Shown: piece by piece, positions 1 to 9,547 of the stretch
Numbering within the stretch: position 1 is the stretch's first letter
How the letters are laid out: each line of letters opens with the position of its first letter
Assembly (NCBI GenBank): GCA_008931825.1
Contig: QXVZ01033173.1
Location: 1-24,075, forward strand
Length of the DNA: 24,075 nt
Direction: 5' to 3'
DNA from: Phallusia fumigata
Taxonomy: Eukaryota; Chordata; Ascidiacea; Phlebobranchia; Ascidiidae
Made by a program: the position numbers and the translations under genes
The notes under the pieces: generated by a model
Told to the model about the DNA's origin: nothing
The model's input: only the letters and a program-made list of their open reading frames with translations
Databases searched by the model: none

Positions 1-3000
1 ATTGCGCCGGTTCTTTAACGAATCCTACATAGTAAGTTGGTGCCAGCTTCGGTCGTTTCATTGTTGTCTCGCTCAATGCACTTTCACGTAACCTTTGCAG
101 GTTCGATATTCACAGCCGGCATCTGACGACACTTTGACCTTCCTTATTACATTCACAATGTCGATGGTCATGTTTGGGGCCATTTTGGGGTCGATTGCAT
201 CGCCGTAAGTTTTTGAATAGCGGAAAAAATTTTAAGGATAAAACATTGATTTTTATAAATTAGGTTCCGAAACTAATTTTTAAATTATTGACTTGTTACG
301 TTACAAGTGGTACTATTTGTGAACATATACATTCTATTGTATTTATCCCAAATTATTTTCATGCACGTAGACAAGTAGGCAATATTCGAACCGTCTAACT
401 ATAGGAAGTTTCAAGTATTTGTCGGTAACAGCAAACTACATTCAAACACTAATTCCTCCTGTAGTTGTATTTTGTGTTTAAACAAAACATAAGCCGTAAA
501 AAATAGACATAAAGCTCTGGCGGACATTTTTCAGATTTCACTTGCTTTTTAGAGTATTCGCTATGCTAATGACGCGACGAACCGCCATGATCTGCTATCA
601 CGTAGGTACCCTGGTGTCAATCATGCTCATGAGCCCCGTGACGTATTTCCTCCATTCATATGAAGCGATCATCATCGGGAGGTTCGTGAGTGGATTCGCG
701 CGAGGCTTCGGAATGAGTAAGTCATGAAATATTTTTCTTTGAAGCAGCTTTTCTTAAACTGTTTGATTCGACGCCTTGAAAAAGGTTTGTGATAAGAATC
801 AGCGATAAGAATTTCATAATAGCGCTTGTTATCAAGATTGTGTTTTTTGACACTAAACAGTTTAGCTACAGGACGGATTTCTTTGCGACGCCATTGGAAC
901 ATTAATACGATGCAGTTAGGGAACCAGGGGTTTCAAGTGTGCAACTAGAATTGTAAACAGTCTTTTCTTTTTTAATTAATAGGCGTGGAGTCGTTCTCAT
1001 TACTTGTTTAAAAAAGCACAATGTGACTTGCTTAAACTTTAACCACTAACTTACAAAAGTGATACGAATTCACTATAAGCACGTACACTAAAAATTCAAG
1101 CCGAATATGTGGCGAAACGTTTACTAATGCGGTTTCATTTGGTGATTGTGCCGTGGTATGCATCGTTGGTCCAACTAACAGTTACAGCCTGTTTATGAAA
1201 ACCAGTGACTTTCATATTAAGTTTTTATTGTTTGAAAATCGGGTCAAGCGGCCACAAAAACGTGTAAATGGTTACCAGGCGCCAGGCCACAGCGATTGCC
1301 CGATCTTTTTATTGATTTTTGATCATTTCCTCTGTGTACGTGCGACATGACATCAGGTCAATGTTGTGGGGCATATGGCGGTCTGTGTGTGTACAAAAAA
1401 ATTTCATTACCGGATTTAGACGCAAATTTGAACGTGCATCGTCGTTAAATTCGACATTGATGTTTTGCCCCTACATCTGCGCCAGGCCTTTCTGCATTGG
1501 TTGCCGCAAAGCATTCAAACCTTGCGTGCTATGCTGCCAATGCCGTTTTTNACGTGCATCGTCGTTAAATTCGACATTGATGTTTTGCCCCTACATCTGC
1601 GCCAGGCCTTTCTGCATTGGTTGCCGCAAAGCATTCAAACCTTGCGTGCTATGCTGCCAATGCCGTTTTTTAATGTAGTGTGTAACTACTTAGTGCAGTG
1701 GTTCGTGACTTAGTGGTAATTACTCCAAAACGGGTAATTTGAGACTTTTTAGGGGCTAATTAGATTATCGTTTTTTTGACTAAAATATAATAAACTTTGT
1801 AAAAATGGAGTTTCGTGTGTGATCATTTGTCGTTTCGTTGCAATCGGTGACGTCATAGTCAGCATTTCCGTAATTCTGTGAACACATTTTGATTAAAACT
1901 CGCATAGTCGAATGTAGTCAATTCCAAAATTTTCCCCCGGCATCTAACGGTACTCACACGAGGTTATTCATATACAGCCGTCTCTTACGTCACGATTAAA
2001 CAGTGTGACGTCATCAACGGCTGGCGGATGACGCCATACGCGAGATCAAAGTGCGATAGTTGGGGCTGACGTAGCCATCTGTCAAATAACCAGGTGCGTT
2101 TCGTTTCGGAAGTTCCAACCGCCGGGTTACGTGCGCTCGCAGGCATCAACGCGAGGTTGGTGTTCCACGAGCTCCATGTGGCTGTATGTTGAATAGTGGG
2201 AGTGGGCTTTCCGAGCTGATGTGGTGATTCCACTTGGTCACGTTCGTTTATTCCCTCTCCGTTTTAAACTGTTCCGAGGCTCTATATGAGCTGGCTTGGA
2301 AAGTGATTATGATTCATAAGTAAATTTTGAGGTTGCAATCGTCTCCTATGATGATTGCACACACAGGAAAATATAAGCAAATACAGAACACAATGAACTT
2401 TTGTTGAAACTAGAGCTTTATATGGAAAGTGTGACGAACAGTTAAATCTCAAAGTCGAATACATCTTGTGCATATGTCGCTCACACACATGATCGCAAAA
2501 TTCCATTGCTAACCACAAAACTTGAACAATTTTTGGAATCATTTAATTAAAGGCATAAGTTATTGCCAAAACGTTTAAGGAATAAAATTGTTAACGCCGG
2601 TGGTTTTAATAAATCACTTCAAAAATAAAGAAGATTTATCTGTTTTCATAAAAAATACGCGGGCCAAAATAGTTTTTAAAAGCGACATGCTTTATTCATC
2701 AAATGTTTCGTCAATAACTCATGCCATCATCAGTGATGCAATAAGCAAGTATTTATGCATGGAAGAGCGAAATTGTGTATTAATTTGTTTGTTTTTTTGT
2801 TTCAGACATCGCAACTTTGATGGTGACCGAATTATCGTGTATTGAGAACTTGGCAGTCTGCCAAAGCCCCCCTGGGTGGCTTTTACCCCTGGGCTTCGTG
2901 ATCGGGACTGTGACAGGTCACCCAAAGGTACAATCATGATATTTCCACGATTCATCTTTTCGGTTAAAGAGGGAAATGGCTCCTTGAATGTTAAAGTTGA

Positions 3001-6000
3001 TTTTACTGCTGAGTATCAGCTTTACCCAGTGGTTCTCAACTTTTTGGGCTTACGGGACGCTAACAAACTCCTTTTTTTCGTTGCACACTTTGCACGCTAA
3101 AGACACATAAGTGTGAAAATAATTTTATTTTGCAACTTTAATGTGATAGATATGGCCGTTTTTGGTAACAAATAAGATCAATACGAGATTCAGCGTTGTC
3201 ATGCACACCCGCATTTCGTCATCAAGCCCCTAAAGGCCCTCCCGCTATTTTGTGGCACATTTGGAAATCACTCGCGGCACACAGTTTGAGAACCACCGGT
3301 TCAGTCTCAAGCCGGCACATGTTTCCACGCACGTTTCCATTGTAAAGAGCGAGCACGTGGATTTTGCCGACGCGCACTTGACCCTGTGACGTAAGCAACA
3401 CGTGGTCTGCGGTTTATTGTGACGTCACTTGGGCAAACATCCTGTGGAATAAATACGTCTTGTGTTCATTGCGGTCTGTCTGAGCAGTCAATAATTGGAC
3501 TCTCGCTAAGGGCACAGGCGGTTCTGTGGGTTATAAGCGGACAAGCCGTGCTTCCTATGGTTCCTGTTTGCCGATGGGAAATGAGCAGCGGTTGATGTAG
3601 GGACCAATTCCACTCGTTGAGTTTCGTAAGATCAAAATTAGAGTGAATGGTTGTCACCAATATTATCAGTTTCAACTTTTTATGGTTTTTACCACTGATG
3701 TTACATCCACAAATTGCGGGCAAAACTATTTACAATAAAAAACCGTATCGTTGCATCACCTTCGCATTTACCGATGTTGTTTGTTGTGTGCAAAGACGCA
3801 TAACTGATTATCATCAACTTATCGATTTCAATTTTTTATTGTCTTCAACATAAAAACTAAAATATAATTCTGCAAATCTGATCGTACATCCACAAACTGC
3901 GGTGAAAACTATTCGGAAAGCGTTTTTACTGTTGTTCGTTGTCTACTCTTAAATTTTTTTGTTTTACAGGTGCTCGGTAGCGACACCATGTGGCCAGTTT
4001 TAGTTGCCCTACCCGGGATACTATCCGTGTTTTATCTGATGAACGCCTGCGTGATCCCACCATCACCTGTACTTCTACTGAGGGCTAAGAAGAAAAACGA
4101 GGCTTACAAGACCCTTATAAAGTTACGAGGCTCCACAAAGGTAAGAACGAAGACGTTTTCTTCACTGATATGCGAAACTTGAGTACTGTAGTAGCTTCAA
4201 AATAGGATGGAACGGCGGTGATTGGAATAGTACAGAACAAAGAAATATGAATTAAATGCAGGATGGTTTGAACGTTTGTTTTAGCAGATTTGTACGTTAT
4301 ATTGTTATACAATGAACTTTAATGACTTTTGTTTCCAAACCTGGGTGCCGCGACCAATGTACTAGACTTTTCCATTAGTTTAAGCCTTACCAGGTATAAC
4401 GGTGAGTAATGCTTACGAAATAGACTGACTTGATTGATGTTTATACATTACGATGAAAATGCAAATGACAGTTTACTTCGTCTTGTTCCTTTTGTAATTG
4501 CCATGTAAACCACCATGGGTGTCACGATTCAAAAGTCTCAGCAAATGTGTGCCCCAAAACAAAAAACATATGGAACCACTGCCCTAGCATATGTTGTTGC
4601 ATAATCAACAAGTTTAATTTTTTTGTCAAATTTCAGGACGCTTTAAGACTGGAATTCTCACAACTGGAAAAACGAGTTATGGAAGGTCCACAGTCCAAGC
4701 GTGTGGCATTCAGTGAGCTGCTCACTAACCCCACCTACCGACGACAACTTTTTATTGCCTGTGTGATTTTGACCAACATTCAATCCATCGGCTTTATCAA
4801 CATCATGCTATACAGGTATAAGCATTATCTTTGCAACATATTGATATTGTACTGAAAAAGTTATTCGTTCAATTGTTACACTTGATGTATAACTGGCAAA
4901 GTTTCCGAAAAGACATACGGGTTTAACTCGGTGGTTCCCAGCCTTTTTTGATGCATTCTCCCCTTTGCTTCTATTAAAACTTGTTATTCCTCCCCTACTA
5001 GACAAGAAGTAATAAAAAGTAATATTAAAAAGTTTGGAATAACTGGTCTAAATAAAAAGAAATACTACACTTGTCATGAATATCTTAATTATAAAGTTGA
5101 AATTCGTTCCCTGTTGGGTACCGCTGGTTTACCTATCGTTGTTTCGTTAATAGCGACGCCATCTTTATCGATGCCGGTGTTTCCCCCGAATATGCGACGT
5201 ATCCGTCGATAGGAGTGTGCGGAGAGGCTGTCGTGCTCGCGTTCGTTGGGGTAAGTGGTGTGTGACGTCATCAAAAGTATGAATGCTGATGTAGATTACT
5301 AAAGAGTGCGTCGGTAAATCTTACAAAACAGCCACAGGAGTTGATGTCAGGTTTAGGCTTTGTGGCCACTATGCCAGTGGTTCTTTGCTTTTTATTATCG
5401 TTACCCTGGAAAAATTAATGGATTTCATTTTCCCTTCTTTTAGAAAACAAAACAAAATACAGTTTGACGTCACAGAACTATAACGTCACAGAAACTTAAT
5501 TTTTGTTTTCTTTTGTGCTTTTAGTCGTTCATTCTTAAAAGGCTGAAGATGCGCAGGGTGCTCATATCAGGAAACCTTATCATCGCAGTTTCCTGTGTTG
5601 CGCTGTCCATTACAGCAGCTCTCAAAGACCTCAGTCCGGCCATGCCCTATGCCAACATATTTGCAACAGTCGTCTACATGTTTGGGTGAGAATTCCACTC
5701 ATTTTGGTGGCAATATACGGGAGTGTGTTTGAAATACCGAAGTTTTGGTGTTAAAATACAGTTTACACACTATAACTTGCAAATGTAGTTATTACCAAGA
5801 AGGATCATGTATCGTGTGATTAACACATGGTTTTGCAACAAAAAAATAATAAATCTGGAATTTTATTGTTGGAAAATCAGGAATTTTAAGTAATGTTTAA
5901 GAAAAGTGCTGGCATTGTTTAAAACAAAGCAACAAGTTCTCAAAGACATATAGACCGGTGGTTGCCAACTCTTTTTGCTGCATTTCCCCTTGACTGATTT

Positions 6001-6989
6001 TTGAACTTTTCATTCCTCCCCTCCCAGACAAGAAGTAATAAAAAGTAATATTAAAAAGGTTTGGAACCACTGGTCTACCGAAAAAGAAATACTGCACCTA
6101 TTATGAAAAACATAACTATAAAGTAAAAATTTCTCCACTAAACTCATAGATTCGTTTCCACCTGGAAACCAAATGTAGACATATAAAGCCGCAACATGCT
6201 TTGTGAAACAGCGCCACTTTGTGGCTAATATATTTGAATATGTTTCAACACTAGGGTTGGAACCGGTCCGATGCTCGTATCCTTCCCGTTGATGGTCGAG
6301 AGCATCAACAAATATCCACAGGCGAATGCACAAATACTGATCGTGGCTGGAACTGTGTTCTGGGTGGCTGCGTCTGGAATAGGATTTTCTGCACCTTACT
6401 TATTTGTAAGCACAGTAGTTTGTAAGATAGTAAAAGACGAGTTTTTAGGCTTTTTCAAGTTTAACTAGCATTAAAATTGGAGCTATAATGTTATCCAGAA
6501 TTGGAGTGGAATTACCGAATTAGCGAAAACTAGGAATCAAACTAAATTACAAACTAGATTTACTTTGATAATTTTGTTGCGCTTTGTATGCGTGAGGTAC
6601 GTTCTTGTATCACTTGCTGAAAAACGCCGTTGGACAAAGTAGCAATTTCGGTAAAACCGGCAGTTAGTTTAGAATTAAAATTAGAGCACGCAAGCTATTA
6701 CTAGACAAATTAGATTAAAGTTAGAACTATCGACATTTTGCTCTTCAAACGTCTAAGGCTCTAGTCTAAGGCTCTAGTTTGGTTTTACTGAGATTTGTAC
6801 GAAATCGAAACAATGAAAAAGAGTCAACAGATTAAACATACAAATAGGAAAAAACCGCACAAGTTGACAGAATTCTGACCAGTTGCTCTTATGTTGCAGA
6901 AATGTCTCGGTCCATTCGCTTGGCTGGCATACACAGGGATGACGGCCTTGACAACTGCTTACTTTATCTTCTTTCTTAATTCTTCATGA
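1..6989 (+). CDS. Divergent GLUT-type facilitated sugar transporter (SLC2-like), 5'-partial, 10 exons
   Basis: Major-facilitator membrane protein of the SLC2/GLUT type, expected to move a hexose or related solute across a membrane. Exons: 1-31, 101-204, 553-716, 2806-2927, 3970-4140, 4637-4815, 5154-5250, 5525-5685, 6255-6405, 6900-6989 (TGA 6987-6989). All junctions are GT-AG, phases match throughout, and the join gives 422 codons. Visible residue landmarks: FNESY at 5-9 (class-II-GLUT-like first outer loop), TRR 52-54, GRF 87-89, TEL 107-109, MRR 298-300, GTGP 345-348 and Trp 379. These follow GLUT order and spacing from just after TM1 to TM12. Several hallmarks are altered: PESPR reads PPSPV (170-174), the QQxSG region of TM7 lacks its glutamine pair, the Trp of GPxPW is absent, and the protein ends 29 residues into the last exon without PETKG. 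Substrate cannot be inferred. The fold assignment is firm; orthology to a named GLUT is not. Confidence 0.85.
717..2805 (+). other. Intron 3 of the GLUT-like gene (2.1 kb)
   Basis: AT-rich intron between the exon ending in MN (TM4 region) and the exon starting with the TEL segment. The join is phase 1 and no GLUT segment is missing between them. It contains the duplicated block around the n at 1551 and a GC-richer stretch at about 1990-2270 with a TGACGTCA at 2006-2013. Open frames inside it are short and have no recognisable product. Confidence 0.75.
1432..1670. repeat. Exact direct duplication flanking a single n (probable assembly overlap)
   Basis: Bases 1432-1550 and 1552-1670 look identical over 119 bp and are separated only by the n at 1551. 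A real tandem duplication with one unknown base exactly at the junction is less likely than two contig ends that overlap and were not merged. The block is intronic, so the transporter reading frame is unaffected. Confidence 0.85.
3027..3298. mobile_element. hAT-like MITE in GLUT intron 4
   Basis: The ends form an inverted repeat: the left begins CAGTGGTTCTCAACT and the right, reverse-complemented, reads CGGTGGTTCTCAAACT. CAGTGGTTC-type ends are characteristic of non-autonomous hAT elements. The 272-bp interior has no open frame of note. I could not find a matching 8-bp target duplication, so the exact ends are approximate. Confidence 0.55.
3660..3920. repeat. Diverged tandem repeat in GLUT intron 4
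   Basis: Two segments about 180 bp apart, near 3695-3732 and 3880-3915, share the core ACATCCACAAA[TC]TGCGG followed by AAAACTATT. Around them lie similar AT-rich runs containing TTTCAA.TTTTTAT. This suggests an old local duplication inside the intron. No coding or transposon feature is evident. Confidence 0.4.
4899..5105. repeat. Intronic repeat, copy 1 (GLUT intron 6)
   Basis: About 200 bp, roughly three-quarters identical to 5933-6132. The shared core includes GACAAGAAGTAATAAAAAGT and a GGTGGTT...AACTGGTCTA pair of inverted ends, which resembles a hAT-type MITE. The similarity runs past the inverted ends on both sides, so either the element is larger than its apparent termini or flanking intron was duplicated with it. 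It ends about 50 bp before the next exon. Confidence 0.6.
5933..6132. repeat. Intronic repeat, copy 2 (GLUT intron 8)
   Basis: Partner of 4899-5105 in the same orientation, two introns downstream. The inner termini are clearer here: TAGACCGGTGGTTGCCAA at 5951-5968 and, reverse-complemented from 6077, TAGACCAGTGGTTCCAAA. No 8-bp target duplication is visible. Confidence 0.6.
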
Positions 6990-7079
6990 ACATAGCGAAA
7001 CCGTTCAACTGTGCTTTTTTGCCAAATGGAGTTTTATTGGACCCAGTGTGGCATCGTTAGGCAAATTCAGAATCTGCTG

Positions 7080-7237
7080 CAGTGGTTCCCGACTTTTTTA
7101 CCTTCATTGTTCATTTCTCCTGAGGCCAAATTTCTACATCCAACAATTTGCTAAAATTTTATTTATTGATTTTGCTGGTTCTAATTTTCCTCTGTCGTTA
7201 CCAACGAGTGGGTAATTACCCAAGTGAAGAACCACTG
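7080..7237. mobile_element. Short hAT-like MITE downstream of the transporter
   Basis: Starts CAGTGGTTCCCGACTT and ends, reverse-complemented, CAGTGGTTCTTCACTT, about 158 bp with an AT-rich interior and no coding capacity. It begins about 90 bp after the transporter stop codon, so it may lie in the 3' UTR. No target duplication was found. Confidence 0.5.
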
Positions 7238-7323
7238 CTCCAAAGTGAGAGACATCCTAGAAATGTAAATGCAGTCACACAAAAACGAAAAAGAGTAGGG
7301 GAATTCCCTATTTGCGTTCTTGT

Positions 7324-7336
7324 GGGGGGGGGGGGG
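7324..7336. repeat. Poly-G tract (13 G)
   Basis: Uninterrupted run of 13 G in AT-rich DNA, following a CTTGT context. Its length is likely polymorphic or imprecisely sequenced. Confidence 0.9.
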
Positions 7337-8522
7337 TAAAAAAATATGTTGTTATACAGACAGAGTATTACAGCCTAACGTGCTGTTGTTGCCGCTATAG
7401 TCTTTCTGCTTTTTGGTGCCATCTTGTTTAAACTATGAGCTGTTATCTGCTGTGTTAAATTCCCTGCCAGTACTTCTTCGCAAAACCTTGCTGGCATCTC
7501 ATGTTAGCCCGGAAACTGGCATCAGTAGCCCAAAATGTCGACAAAAACTTTGTTTACAAAGGAGAAAAACGCCACTTTCGGTTTCAGTCGATTGTCAAAA
7601 CAATTACACCGCAATTTTATTTTTTCGTTTTTGTTTATCTTTTATTTATTCAAAGTAGCAGAAATTTTCTTTTTTAGAAACAAACCGTATTGGAAAACAA
7701 CTATACAACACCACAATTTTTTTATATTATTCCCGATATTTAATGTGTTTTGGTCGATTTTTTTACACCTGCACATATTGTGAGCTATTATGTCGCACAG
7801 CATATTTTGATGACAAAATAGAAAGTTGCAATGCGTTATTGTGTTTGTTTTTCTTGGGTTTGAGGTTTAATGTGTCATTTATACCTTTCAGACATTGCTG
7901 TGATGTATAATAGACATAATGGAGTTTTTAAACTTCTGCCATTTGCAAAATGTATGTAACTGTAATATCACCCTTACTTTAAACTTAATGGTAAATTGAA
8001 GAGTTTACCTTGCCTTCCTGCACTTTGAGGTGAAATTAGTTGGAATTAACATGTTTTCCCACAGATTGTGCAGGCTTCGTGTAGGATTTACATGACAGAT
8101 CAACCCAGTGGCTGCCACCCTTTTCCCTCATTACATACGCATCTGTAATAACTCTAATATCTAGAAATATGCTGGTTGATATAATGAAGAATGCCGCTTT
8201 CAAAAACTATTTGGGCCATTATATTTTTACTAAATTATCTGTTTTCCTGGTGCTGCTCATACTTTAATTAAACGTTAAACAGTGATAGTTTCAGCTAGCA
8301 AATTCAGCGTATACCCCACCTGCTGTCCGGACGTTACCCGCAAGTAAGTATTGCCTACAAGGCAAAGAATTACTCATGTAAACCAGCCCGTCGTCTAAAT
8401 GCTGTTTACCTCCTTGACCATTGCGTTACGTAGTTCCTCTGTGACGTCACAGTTGCAAGGTGTGAATGAAAGGTTTTCAGCAGAGAAATCAAGTCAACAT
8501 TTAGCAAGATGTGAAGGAAGGT
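7337..8522. other. Intergenic DNA without a supported gene
   Basis: AT-rich stretch. I see no spliced gene on either strand and no canonical AATAAA for the transporter mRNA. A weak hAT-like end (CAGTGGCTGCC) occurs at about 8105. A CRE-like TGACGTCA lies at 8442-8449, about 75 bp upstream of the candidate exon at 8523. Confidence 0.6.
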
Positions 8523-8596
8523 ATGCTGCCTGATATGGGTAGTAATGGAAATGAAAAGTTATTTCCCAAGTTACCCAGCCTGGCCAGCGCTTTCAC
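8523..8596 (+). CDS. Candidate alternative 5' coding exon of the downstream nuclear-protein gene
   Basis: An ATG opens a 24-codon frame starting MLPDMGSNGNEK and ending SLASAF, followed by a consensus donor GTGAGT at 8597. The frame ends in phase 2. It could join the main gene at an AG at about 9586-9587 and continue in frame with FSSAEDF, replacing the first residues encoded from 9548. A CRE-like palindrome sits just upstream. The support is only an open frame, a good donor and a compatible phase, so this may be chance. Confidence 0.3.
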
Positions 8597-9328
8597 GTGA
8601 GTACCGCTAGAGACAGGGTCAAAGTAACGACATATGTAAGCCACGTTCTAAATTTAAACAGCACATCCTGTTAGTTATGTGCTTTATACACAAATTATGG
8701 AGCAAATTAATGAAAACTAAACCTTCAAAATATTCTTTTAAAAGACGGCTTAGTAGCGTATTCAATTTAAAAGTCACTGCAGTAGCCTTTCATTAATTAA
8801 AAAATGAGCATGACCCTATATACACCCATTAAAAGTTTTAAGATTTAAGAAACTTTTACACAATTTTTTGGATGTTTCGAAACAACTATGATCCAATATC
8901 TTGATGTTTAAATTTGACTTTATTGGCTGGTTTTGTTTGAAAGCGTTTACTTGACTTAAATTGGTGAAACGCGTTGTTTTTATGCAACAGACAGCGTTGT
9001 GAGAAGAGCGAAAACCTCGCCGACTCTTGTTACAATAGATTCCATGAAACCCACAAATTGTGCACTTTTGATCGAGAGCCGGGAAGGTTGCTTGGAAGTA
9101 AGTAAATCTTGTGCGATATAAACACAATGGTACAGGGAGCGTCAACCCTTGGGGCAAGTTCCTATGCCTGGCTGCTGAATTTTCCTTAAAACTTCGGTAG
9201 AAGATGTTTTCGCTTGTGTGGTTGCTTGTGATGTGTAGGAACAGGCCTCGATATTGCAGCATGTTTATAACCCTAAAGGGCGGTGGCGATTTTTACTTTA
9301 CCACATGGTTGTCTCTCATAGCCTAAAT

Positions 9329-9519
9329 CAGTGGTTTATTAACCTATGGGTATTTACCCACATTTGAGTAATGGCTGGATAACAAGTTGGTAATTACATA
9401 AACCCGTTAGCTAAAAAATGACTGTTATATATTTAGCAGGACAGAACTCGCAAAATAAATCAACTAGATTTTGATAGATTGTGGGAAATAGAAATTTGTG
9501 TGAATTGAAATAACCACTG
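9329..9519. mobile_element. Possible hAT-like MITE immediately upstream of the second gene
   Basis: The left end reads CAGTGGTTTATTAACC and the right end, reverse-complemented from 9519, CAGTGGTTATTTCA, enclosing about 190 bp of AT-rich sequence. The right end is 28 bp from the ATG at 9548, so the 5' UTR or proximal promoter would be element-derived. Termini are short and no target duplication is seen. Confidence 0.4.
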
Positions 9520-9547
9520 CTGGTTTTGAGTCTGAGTTTGACTAACG

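Noticed and set aside
1319..1713. Open frames of 119 and 82 codons with an internal protein repeat
   Set aside because: They exist because the duplicated 119-bp block around the n is read through; they lie inside an intron and have no known features.
8816..9262. 148-codon minus-strand frame, one of the longest in the window
   Set aside because: No recognisable domain, no splice partners and ordinary AT-rich composition; a Cys-rich patch alone is not enough to call a gene.
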